Of a DNA stretch of 49,497 bases, positions 1 through 6,519 are shown one piece after another (position 1 is the stretch's first letter; each line of letters opens with the position of its first letter). Position numbers and translations under genes: made by a program. The DNA is from JBEBXQ01 sp040391535 (GTDB lineage: Bacteria > Bacteroidota > Bacteroidia > Cytophagales > Spirosomataceae). The stretch is taken from assembly GCA_040391535.1 (NCBI GenBank), contig JBEBXQ010000015.1:1-49497 (forward strand), given 5' to 3'. The notes under the pieces were generated by a model. It was not told the DNA's origin and did no database searches. It saw only the letters and a program-made list of their open reading frames with translations.

Positions 1-1
1 C

Positions 2-70
2 CACTCCTGGGAGGGGGTGCGGATGATATGTGCGGCTGCAGGGGTGGGTAAGTTTGCACCAGAGATTTAG
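2..70 (+). CDS. 3' end of an unidentified gene (partial)
   Basis: One plus-strand frame stays open from the left edge to a TAG at 68-70, giving 22 residues that end in ...GVGKFAPEI. A hairpin terminator follows about 50 bases later and the next gene is on the opposite strand, which fits the tail of a gene entering from the left. The fragment is too short to assign a family. It could equally be chance read-through of non-coding sequence. Confidence 0.3.
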   Translation, partial: HSWEGVRMICAAAGVGKFAPEI

Positions 71-116
71 AAGCGGGCTGAAAGGCCAGATCGGATTTTT
101 ATTTTTCGCAGAACAT

Positions 117-153
117 AAAAAAACGACTGCCCCCGGAAGGAGACAGTCGTTTT
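117..153. terminator. Bidirectional intrinsic terminator
   Basis: AAAACGACTG (120-129) pairs perfectly with CAGTCGTTTT (144-153) around a 14-base loop. The minus-strand transcript ends in a run of seven U, so the site should stop pdhA. The plus-strand side has a shorter U run and could stop the gene entering from the left. Confidence 0.75.
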
Positions 154-178
154 CTGTTTCAAAATTGTCAGGGAATTA

Positions 179-1207
179 TTAATCCATAATGAACGGATAA
201 TCCTCCTGAACATAGTTATCAGTATAAGCTTCATGTACTTCCGGCCACGGCGAATCTTCTGCGAATTGTACAGACTCAGCCACAATTGCTTTGATTTTCG
301 CTTCAATTGCTGCCAGATCTTCTTCCGTTGCGATTTTATTATCAAGGATAGTTGCTTTCACAAACTCAATCGGATCGCGGCGTTTGTATTCTTCCACCTC
401 CTCTTTCGTACGGTACTTCTGAGGGTCTGACATTGAATGTCCACGGTAACGATAGGTTCTGAACTCCAGATAAGTAGGGCCGTCACCTTTTCTAGCACGC
501 GCTGCTGCACGTGAAACAGCCTCGTGGATAGCCTCCACATTCATGCCGTCAACAGGTTCAGAAGGCATATCATAAGCTTCACCCAGCTTGTAAAGTTCTG
601 TTACATTGGAAGTACGTGCAACGGAAGTCCCCATGGCATAGCCATTGTTCTCTACCACGAAAATAACAGGTAATTTCCAGGTTGCAGCCATGTTAAAGGC
701 TTCATGGAAAGCTCCCTGACGTACAGCACCGTCGCCAAAGTAACAGATACAGATCTTTCCGGTTTTCTTATATTTTTCGGCAAAAGCGATACCCGCACCC
801 AAAGGAATCTGAGCCCCCACAATCCCGTGGCCGCCCATAAAACCTCTTTCCTTATCGAAAATGTGCATCGAACCACCTTTTCCTTTGGTTGTTCCGGTAG
901 CTTTTCCATACAACTCAGCCATGATGGCATTCGGAGAAGTTCCTAACGCCAAAGGAAAACCGTGATCACGGTAAGCCGTAATGTATTTATCTCCTTCTTC
1001 CAGTGCTGAAACAGAACCGGAAGAGCAGGCTTCCTGTCCTATATAAAGGTGACAAAAACCTCTGATTTTCTGCTGGCCGTAAAGCTGGCCGGCTTTTTCT
1101 TCAAAACGTCGTTGCAAAAGCATGTTTTCATACCAGTACATATAGCGTTCGGTAGAATGCTGCAACTTTTTAGCGGTTGTCTTGTTTTTCTCTTTAGTAG
1201 CTGCCAT
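179..1207 (-). CDS. pdhA: Pyruvate dehydrogenase E1 component, alpha subunit
   Basis: This is the thiamine-diphosphate-dependent E1 alpha subunit of the pyruvate dehydrogenase complex, which decarboxylates pyruvate and passes the acetyl group to E2. The 342 residues match the usual length of the short E1 alpha type that pairs with a separate beta subunit. The ThDP/Mg motif runs from GDG at 158-160 to NN at 187-188, and the YRDHG histidine is at residue 82. The C-terminal phosphorylation-loop region YRYRGHSMSDP is typical of the family. No beta subunit lies next to it in the window. A related branched-chain 2-oxoacid dehydrogenase alpha subunit is possible but less likely, given the close match to the PdhA pattern. 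A terminator lies directly downstream. Confidence 0.93.
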   Translation of the reverse strand: MAATKEKNKTTAKKLQHSTERYMYWYENMLLQRRFEEKAGQLYGQQKIRGFCHLYIGQEACSSGSVSALEEGDKYITAYRDHGFPLALGTSPNAIMAELYGKATGTTKGKGGSMHIFDKERGFMGGHGIVGAQIPLGAGIAFAEKYKKTGKICICYFGDGAVRQGAFHEAFNMAATWKLPVIFVVENNGYAMGTSVARTSNVTELYKLGEAYDMPSEPVDGMNVEAIHEAVSRAAARARKGDGPTYLEFRTYRYRGHSMSDPQKYRTKEEVEEYKRRDPIEFVKATILDNKIATEEDLAAIEAKIKAIVAESVQFAEDSPWPEVHEAYTDNYVQEDYPFIMD

Positions 1208-1342
1208 TGATCACGTTTGTATTTAAAAACAGGGAAAACCGGTATCCTTTTCAGTACTTTAACCCGGTGATCACTTAATTTTCGTTATTTTGGGCATTGA
1301 TTTGCGAAATTAAGCATAAAAAAGTCTCTAACAAAGTAGCTG

Positions 1343-2437
1343 ATGTGGCTTGAAAAACTCCATCTTACTCAATTCAAAAATTATGAGGTGGGAAGTTTTA
1401 CCTTTTGCAAAAGGGTAAATTGTATTGTAGGGGATAACGGAAGTGGAAAAACCAACCTGCTGGACGCCATTTATTTTCTGGCTCTGACCAAAAGCGCCTT
1501 TCAAAGTCAGGATGCACTCTGTATCAATCATGCAGCGGATTTTTTCGTTTTAGATGGTATTTTCCATAAACAGGGCCGGCAAATCCAGATTACCGGCAGT
1601 CTGAAACGGGGCCACCGGAAGATTTTAATGTCGGATAAGAAAAGCTATGAGCGGCTGAGTGATCATATTGGATTATTCCCATTGGTGATGATCGCACCTG
1701 ATGATACCGACCTGATCAGAAACGGCAGCGAAGACAGGCGTAAGTTTTTTGATGCAGTATTGGCCCAGCTTCAGCCGGGCTATCTCCGGGATTTTTTACA
1801 ATACAATAAATTGCTGCAGCAGCGTAACAGCCTGCTGAAAATTTTCGCGGAAAGGAATTATGTTGACCAGGTGATGCTGGAAACCTATGATGAACCTCTC
1901 ATTGAGTTATCACAGCGGATCTATCAGCACCGTAAAGTATTTATTGAACGCTTCGCCCCTGTATTCCGGCAACAATATGCTTTTATAAGCGAAGAAAGGG
2001 AAATCGTTGATATTGTATATGAAAGTGAAGTGAGTTCAGCGTCCTTTTCGTCTGAATTCAGGAATCATCAGTCCAGGGACCTGCATGCGCAGCGAACGCT
2101 TAAGGGTATTCATAAAGACGAGTTTATTTTTGAAATTGACCAGTTGCCACTGAAAAAGTTTGCTTCACAAGGCCAGCAAAAATCATTTGCTATTGCGCTT
2201 AAGCTTGCACAGTATGAAATGCTGGTAGAGGAAAAAGGTATTAAGCCCATGTTGCTGCTGGATGATATTTTCGACAAGCTGGACGACCGGCGTATCAGAA
2301 AAATGATTTCGCTGGTTGAAAACGGACTGTTCGGACAGGTTTTTATTACAGATGCCCGGCCGGAACGATCAGAGCAGATTTTCAGGCAAATCAGTGTTGA
2401 TGTGCGCTTTTTCCATACCGGGAACCAGACTGATTAA
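1343..2437 (+). CDS. recF: DNA replication and repair protein RecF
   Basis: RecF is an SMC-like ATPase that binds single-strand gaps and helps RecO/RecR load RecA. The protein has 364 residues, the normal length. The Walker A motif GDNGSGKT is at 30-37, the ABC signature SQGQQKS at 275-281, and Walker B with the D-loop, LLLDDIFDKLD, at 304-314. The N-terminal phrase LHLTQFKNYE is the usual RecF opening. The gene is divergent from pdhA across a 135-base gap. It is not beside dnaA, dnaN or gyrB, as it is in many other phyla; a scattered recF is common in Bacteroidota. Confidence 0.95.
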   Translation: MWLEKLHLTQFKNYEVGSFTFCKRVNCIVGDNGSGKTNLLDAIYFLALTKSAFQSQDALCINHAADFFVLDGIFHKQGRQIQITGSLKRGHRKILMSDKKSYERLSDHIGLFPLVMIAPDDTDLIRNGSEDRRKFFDAVLAQLQPGYLRDFLQYNKLLQQRNSLLKIFAERNYVDQVMLETYDEPLIELSQRIYQHRKVFIERFAPVFRQQYAFISEEREIVDIVYESEVSSASFSSEFRNHQSRDLHAQRTLKGIHKDEFIFEIDQLPLKKFASQGQQKSFAIALKLAQYEMLVEEKGIKPMLLLDDIFDKLDDRRIRKMISLVENGLFGQVFITDARPERSEQIFRQISVDVRFFHTGNQTD

Positions 2438-2481
2438 TAGGATGTTTGAAAATAGCTGAACGTCATTATAGGATTTTTTAC

Positions 2482-2489
2482 TAATTTTG
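2482..2489 (+). promoter_or_regulatory. Candidate -7 box for der
   Basis: TAATTTTG matches the Bacteroidota -7 consensus TAnnTTTG about 97 bases before the der start. No good -33 TTTG lies 17-19 bases upstream, so this is a half-supported promoter. The implied transcript would begin just before the inverted repeat at 2499-2561. Confidence 0.4.
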
Positions 2490-2498
2490 TCGGTTTAT

Positions 2499-2561
2499 TG
2501 GTCAGGAACCTTTGGATTATAGACAGATAATTAAAAATAACACTTCGCCGGTTCCTGATCA
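2499..2561 (+). promoter_or_regulatory. Inverted repeat in the der leader
   Basis: TCAGGAACC (2502-2510) and GGTTCCTGA (2550-2558) are perfect inverted 9-base arms. One G-U pair extends the stem to about 12 base pairs. The 39-base spacer is A/T-rich. There is no U run after it and it ends about 25 bases before the ATG, so it is not an obvious terminator. It could be an mRNA leader hairpin or a DNA-binding site. Confidence 0.5.
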
Positions 2562-2585
2562 GCTCATACTACTGAAATAATTACC

Positions 2586-3896
2586 ATGGCCAATATAGTA
2601 TCAATAGTGGGAAGACCCAATGTAGGTAAATCCACACTTTTTAACCGCCTGATTGAAAAAAGACAGGCCATTATGGATAACCAGAGCGGTGTGACCAGAG
2701 ACCGCCATTACGGATATGCTGAATGGACCGATAAATATTTTACGGTGATTGACACCGGAGGGTACGTAGTTGGTTCGGAGGATGTCTTCGAAGACGCTAT
2801 CCGCTCACAGGTAGAAGTCGCAATTCAGGAGTCTACTGTGGTGCTGTTTATGGTGGATACCATGACCGGCCTTACAGAGTTGGACAAGGAGTTTGCCAAT
2901 GTGCTCAGGAGATACGGGAAACCGGTGTTGCTGGTGGCTAATAAGGCAGAGACAACCGAGCGTTATCAGTCTGCTGCCGAATTCTACGAACTGGGGCTGG
3001 GGGATACGCTTTACCCGATTTCGTCACAAAACGGACAGGGTACCGGTGAATTACTGGATGAGGTAATCAGGTATTTTCCGAATGATGGGATTGAAAACCC
3101 GGATGAAGGTATCCCGAGAATTGCTATTCTGGGGCGTCCCAATGTAGGGAAATCGTCATTTCTGAATGTATTGACCGGTACCGACAGGAGTATCGTGACC
3201 GATATCGCGGGTACCACACGTGATGCCATTAATACACATTATAAGGCTTTTGGCAAGGATTTTATTCTGACAGACACGGCCGGATTGCGCCGTAAGTCAA
3301 AAGTGAAGGAAGATGTAGAATTTTATTCAACTTTACGATCCATTAAAGCCCTTGAAGAATCTGACGTTTGTATCATTCTGATCGATGCGGCCAAAGGGCT
3401 TGAAAGCCAGGATATCAGTATTATAGCTCAGGCACATAATGCCAAGAAGGGTATTGTACTGATGATCAATAAGTGGGATCTTATAGAAAAAGATTCCAAA
3501 ACGGCTGACAGGATCAGGAAGGAAATTATTGAAAAACTGGCTCCTATGAATTACATGCCGATTGTTTTCGCTTCTGTATCTGAAAAACAACGGATTTTCC
3601 AGGTAATGGAAAAGGCAATGGAGATTTATGAAAACAAAACCAAGAAAATCAGTACTTCCAAGCTGAATGAGGTGATGCAGGCCGAAATCGCCAAGTATCC
3701 GCCACCGGCTTACAGAGGTAAATACATCAAAATAAAGTATATGATTCAGTTGCCGACACAGTCGCCGACTTTTGTGTTTTTCAGCAGCCATCCCAAATAC
3801 ATCAAAGAACCTTATATGCGGTATCTTGAAAACCGGATGCGTGAGAATTTTGATTTTTCCGGGGTGCCGATCACCCTTTTCTTCCGGGAAAAATAA
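2586..3896 (+). CDS. der: Ribosome biogenesis GTPase Der (EngA)
   Basis: Der is a double GTPase needed for maturation of the 50S ribosomal subunit. The 436 residues contain two G domains in tandem followed by the KH-like C-terminal domain. G1 motifs GRPNVGKS occur at 9-16 and 183-190. G3 motifs are DTGG in the first domain and DTAG in the second. The second G4 motif is NKWD. The first G4 reads NKAE at 119-122 rather than NKxD, a mild departure. The start ATG has no Shine-Dalgarno sequence, as is usual in this phylum. The stop lies 4 bases from the convergent Nudix gene. Confidence 0.96.
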   Translation: MANIVSIVGRPNVGKSTLFNRLIEKRQAIMDNQSGVTRDRHYGYAEWTDKYFTVIDTGGYVVGSEDVFEDAIRSQVEVAIQESTVVLFMVDTMTGLTELDKEFANVLRRYGKPVLLVANKAETTERYQSAAEFYELGLGDTLYPISSQNGQGTGELLDEVIRYFPNDGIENPDEGIPRIAILGRPNVGKSSFLNVLTGTDRSIVTDIAGTTRDAINTHYKAFGKDFILTDTAGLRRKSKVKEDVEFYSTLRSIKALEESDVCIILIDAAKGLESQDISIIAQAHNAKKGIVLMINKWDLIEKDSKTADRIRKEIIEKLAPMNYMPIVFASVSEKQRIFQVMEKAMEIYENKTKKISTSKLNEVMQAEIAKYPPPAYRGKYIKIKYMIQLPTQSPTFVFFSSHPKYIKEPYMRYLENRMRENFDFSGVPITLFFREK

Positions 3897-3900
3897 AAAA

Positions 3901-4332
3901 TTATAAAGAAGTTCTTTCTGACAGATAGCGGAGGTAATCATGAATTACCTCTCTGTCTGCATCGGCCCAGTCGAGGCCACTGTTCAATAATTCTTCCGGC
4001 CGGAGCCAGCAAATCTGAACATGCTCTGTGAGTGCAATATCAAATGAGTTTAAAGTACAAACGAAGGGGATGAGCCAGATGTCGCGGTGGCCGTCGTCAC
4101 GTATTGTTACAGGTAGCTGATGATGAACAGAGATAGTAACATTAAGCTCTTCGAGGATTTCACGGTGCAGCGTTTCTGTTTCTGTTTCGTTCTCTTCCAT
4201 TTTTCCGCCAGGAAACTCCCATTTGAGCCCAAGTGAAATATCGGGATTTCGCTGACCAGCAAGAATTAATCCCTCGTGTTCTATGATTGCACAAGGTACT
4301 TTTACTATCAGTTTACAGGGATCTTCTAACAC
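3901..4332 (-). CDS. Nudix (MutT-like) hydrolase
   Basis: This is a 143-residue Nudix hydrolase, expected to cleave nucleoside diphosphates linked to another group. The Nudix box runs from G43 through E49 to REILEEL at 57-63, with Asn64 in place of the usual last glycine. The short length and lack of extra domains resemble 8-oxo-dGTP diphosphatases (MutT/NUDT1-like), but the substrate cannot be read from sequence. The start is GTG at 4332. A well-formed promoter with its -7 box at 4353-4360 puts the transcript start about 13 bases upstream, which supports this or a slightly later start. It is convergent with der. Confidence 0.88.
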   Translation of the reverse strand: MLEDPCKLIVKVPCAIIEHEGLILAGQRNPDISLGLKWEFPGGKMEENETETETLHREILEELNVTISVHHQLPVTIRDDGHRDIWLIPFVCTLNSFDIALTEHVQICWLRPEELLNSGLDWADADREVIHDYLRYLSERTSL

Positions 4333-4352
4333 GCTTAGTCTGCTTTTGCGCC

Positions 4353-4382
4353 CAAAAGTACAATAAAATTGATTGTATCAAA
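4353..4382 (-). promoter_or_regulatory. Bacteroidota-type promoter for the Nudix gene
   Basis: On the minus strand, TTTG (4382-4379) is followed by an 18-base spacer and TACTTTTG (4360-4353), matching TTTG-N17-19-TAnnTTTG at every fixed position. It sits about 20 bases before the GTG start. Confidence 0.65.
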
Positions 4383-4420
4383 GCGTTAAACAGACATTTT
4401 AATTGCTTACAAAGAGTTGG

Positions 4421-5149
4421 TTACATCCACTTACTAAGGTACTGATTGAATTCGTCCTTGTACTGATCACTTACCGGAATTGTGATATTATTGATCACAA
4501 TCGAGTTGCGGGTAACTGCGTTTATCTGATCAAGATTGACGATGTAGGAGCGGTGTACACGCATAAAGCGACCGGACGGTAACCGGTCTTCCAGGCTTTT
4601 CAGACTGGTGAGTGTGAGGATTTGCCTTTGTTCATTTTCTATATGAACTTTCACATAATCTTTAAGCCCCTCAATAAATAATATGGATCTGAGTATCACT
4701 TTAACCATCTGGTATTCTACCTTCAGAAAAATATATTCATCCTGCTGATGAACGTTAGCAGGCATTGCCGCCTGATTCTTCAGTTCAAAGTAGGCTTTAC
4801 CTTTATTGGCAGCTCTTAAAAATTCTTCGTAATTAAATGGTTTCAGCAAATAATCCAGTGCATCTACTTTATAGCCTTCCAGCGCAAAGTGATTATAGGC
4901 AGTCGTAAAAATGATACGGGAACTGTTATCTGATTTTTCCAGCACACGTGCCAGCTCGATACCGGTCAGGTCTGGCATTTGGATATCCAGGAAAATGAGA
5001 TCAATTTTTGTAGAATTCAAGGCCTGTAAGGCTTCTACAGCACTGGAATAACTTCCGGAAAGACGTAAAAAAGGTGTCCGCTCGATAAAAGTACTTACCA
5101 GGCCCAACGCCAGAGGTTCATCGTCAACAGCAATACAGTCGAGTATCAT
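4421..5149 (-). CDS. LytTR-family response regulator
   Basis: This is a 242-residue two-component response regulator. The receiver domain (about 1-120) has the acidic pair D9/D10, phosphoacceptor D55 in FLDIQMPD, and K103 in LLKPF. The C-terminal half (about 140-242) is a LytTR DNA-binding domain with the typical FMRVHRSYIVNLDQI segment. The start overlaps the stop of the upstream histidine kinase by four bases (ATGA), so the two are translationally coupled and form one system. The divergent outer-membrane protein gene at 6520 is a plausible but unproven target. Confidence 0.93.
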   Translation of the reverse strand: MILDCIAVDDEPLALGLVSTFIERTPFLRLSGSYSSAVEALQALNSTKIDLIFLDIQMPDLTGIELARVLEKSDNSSRIIFTTAYNHFALEGYKVDALDYLLKPFNYEEFLRAANKGKAYFELKNQAAMPANVHQQDEYIFLKVEYQMVKVILRSILFIEGLKDYVKVHIENEQRQILTLTSLKSLEDRLPSGRFMRVHRSYIVNLDQINAVTRNSIVINNITIPVSDQYKDEFNQYLSKWM

Positions 5150-6225
5150 GTGGTAGTTATTATTTTGAGATCCACAATAAAATCATCGCTTGGATCATTG
5201 CTGATATCCAGCGTGTAACGGCCCGGATAAAGCAGGTCCAGACGTCTCTGTGTGTTTACTAACCCTATACCACTCCCCGGAGTTTCATCTTTTCCTTTAA
5301 TTTTTTCTTTAAAGAATGTATTCCGGATATTAAATGATATGATATGATTCTGATGATTAAGTGAGATATGTATATGACTGGGCTGCGTAGCACTGATACC
5401 ATGTTTGAAAGCATTCTCAACAAATGGCAGAAAAATCATAGGCGCAACAGGAATATCCCCTTGTGCGTCGGGTGTTTTAAAGCTTATCTCAACTTTGTTG
5501 GTAAGCCGTAGTTTCATGAGTTCAATATAGTCGCTGATAAATGAAATCTCCTGGCTCAGCATCACCGAGTCATTATGTGTTTCATAAAGCAGGTAGCGCA
5601 TCATCCGTGAGAGCTTATGAATAGATTCACGTGAGGCGTTGACATCAATTATCGTCAGAGCATAGATATTATTGAGGGTATTGAAGAAAAAGTGAGGATT
5701 GATCTGTGCTTTGAGAAACGATAATTCAGAATTCATTTTTTCTTTTTCCAGATCAAGCCTCAGTTCATTGTTTTTCTGCCAGTTTTGTACGGCGGCAATA
5801 CTGGTACTGAGCCCGGCCATCATCGCGGCCATAATGAGGGTAAAGAAATCGACAAACTCTTCTCTTCTGACAAAGGCACCGGTCTCTTTTGCTGTTTTAA
5901 AGGCTTTATCCATATGCTCCCGGATATTAATGAGGACTTCAAAGCGTTGCACCATGAAAGCGACCAGGAAAATAGCTGCAATGTTTAAAATGACGAAAGT
6001 CAATACCCTGTTTTTCAGCAGAAGACGGGGAACCCAGTTATAATGATTCAGATAAAATAAAGTAATAAGTAAAGCCAGTTGGAGGAATTGTTTCATCCAG
6101 AACTCCTGAGGAAGAGGTATCCGCCAGGTCAGTGGCTGCCAGAAGAGGAGAAAAAAACTGACCAATGCCCATAACAGGAGCTGCGTCAAAAACGGGACAA
6201 TGCGATCCGGCGATGAGTTTTTCAT
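5146..6225 (-). CDS. LytS/YehU-type sensor histidine kinase
   Basis: This is a membrane histidine kinase of the His_kinase family (LytS type). It has about four hydrophobic N-terminal segments, a short linker, the phosphoacceptor motif QINPHFFFNTLNN (His at residue 178 from this start), and an ATPase domain with PFVENAFKHG and GSGIGLVNTQRRL. It has 359 residues from the ATG at 6225. The frame stays open to 6330, but that extension is hydrophilic and unlike the family. The start MKNSSPDRIVPFL leads straight into the first membrane segment. It is translationally coupled to the LytTR regulator. No extracellular sensor domain is visible, so the signal is unknown. Confidence 0.9.
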   Translation of the reverse strand: MKNSSPDRIVPFLTQLLLWALVSFFLLFWQPLTWRIPLPQEFWMKQFLQLALLITLFYLNHYNWVPRLLLKNRVLTFVILNIAAIFLVAFMVQRFEVLINIREHMDKAFKTAKETGAFVRREEFVDFFTLIMAAMMAGLSTSIAAVQNWQKNNELRLDLEKEKMNSELSFLKAQINPHFFFNTLNNIYALTIIDVNASRESIHKLSRMMRYLLYETHNDSVMLSQEISFISDYIELMKLRLTNKVEISFKTPDAQGDIPVAPMIFLPFVENAFKHGISATQPSHIHISLNHQNHIISFNIRNTFFKEKIKGKDETPGSGIGLVNTQRRLDLLYPGRYTLDISNDPSDDFIVDLKIITTT

Positions 6226-6366
6226 AAATATATTTAAACAATTGAAGGTACAATCATACGTGAGATACTTCATATTCCAGCCCGAAAATAGATAATTCAA
6301 GCAGTTTAATAGATCAAACCCACGAAACAATCTTTAAAACGTTCTAAGAAACTGTTTTTCAGTAAA

Positions 6367-6411
6367 GATTACCGGTAATCGGGACAAATCGTGGATTTGT
6401 CGATTTCCGGT
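6367..6411. repeat. Compound palindrome between the kinase and outer-membrane protein genes
   Basis: A perfect 14-base palindrome GATTACCGGTAATC (6367-6380) overlaps a longer inverted repeat. In that repeat GACAAATC (6383-6390) and GATTTGTC (6394-6401) face each other across GTG, and the arms continue outward to ACCGG...CCGGT (6371-6411) with one mismatch and a 2-base bulge. There is no U run on either side, so a regulator binding site or a small interspersed repeat fits better than a terminator. Confidence 0.6.
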
Positions 6412-6432
6412 CGTCGCTCATCTATTTAAGGA

Positions 6433-6462
6433 TTTAGGTTTGATACTCACTAATTACTTTTG
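6433..6462 (+). promoter_or_regulatory. Candidate promoter for the outer-membrane protein gene
   Basis: TTTA (6433-6436), an 18-base spacer and TACTTTTG (6455-6462) fit the Bacteroidota consensus with one change in the -33 box. It lies 58 bases before the ATG at 6520, just downstream of the compound palindrome. Confidence 0.5.
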
Positions 6463-6519
6463 AAGCATTGTTTAACTGAATACAATTTAGCAACCCCATT
6501 TAAACCTCATTAAACCGCC

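Noticed and set aside
3333..3941. 202-residue minus-strand open frame across the end of der
   Set aside because: The der product is an unmistakable full-length GTPase on the other strand; this frame shows no motif.
6226..6330. Longer start for the LytS-type kinase
   Set aside because: The added 35 residues are Cys/Asn-rich and not family-like. The ATG at 6225 leads straight into the first membrane segment.
6371..6411. Reading the nested inverted repeat as an intrinsic terminator
   Set aside because: No U run follows on either strand and it lies between two divergent starts, where no terminator is needed.
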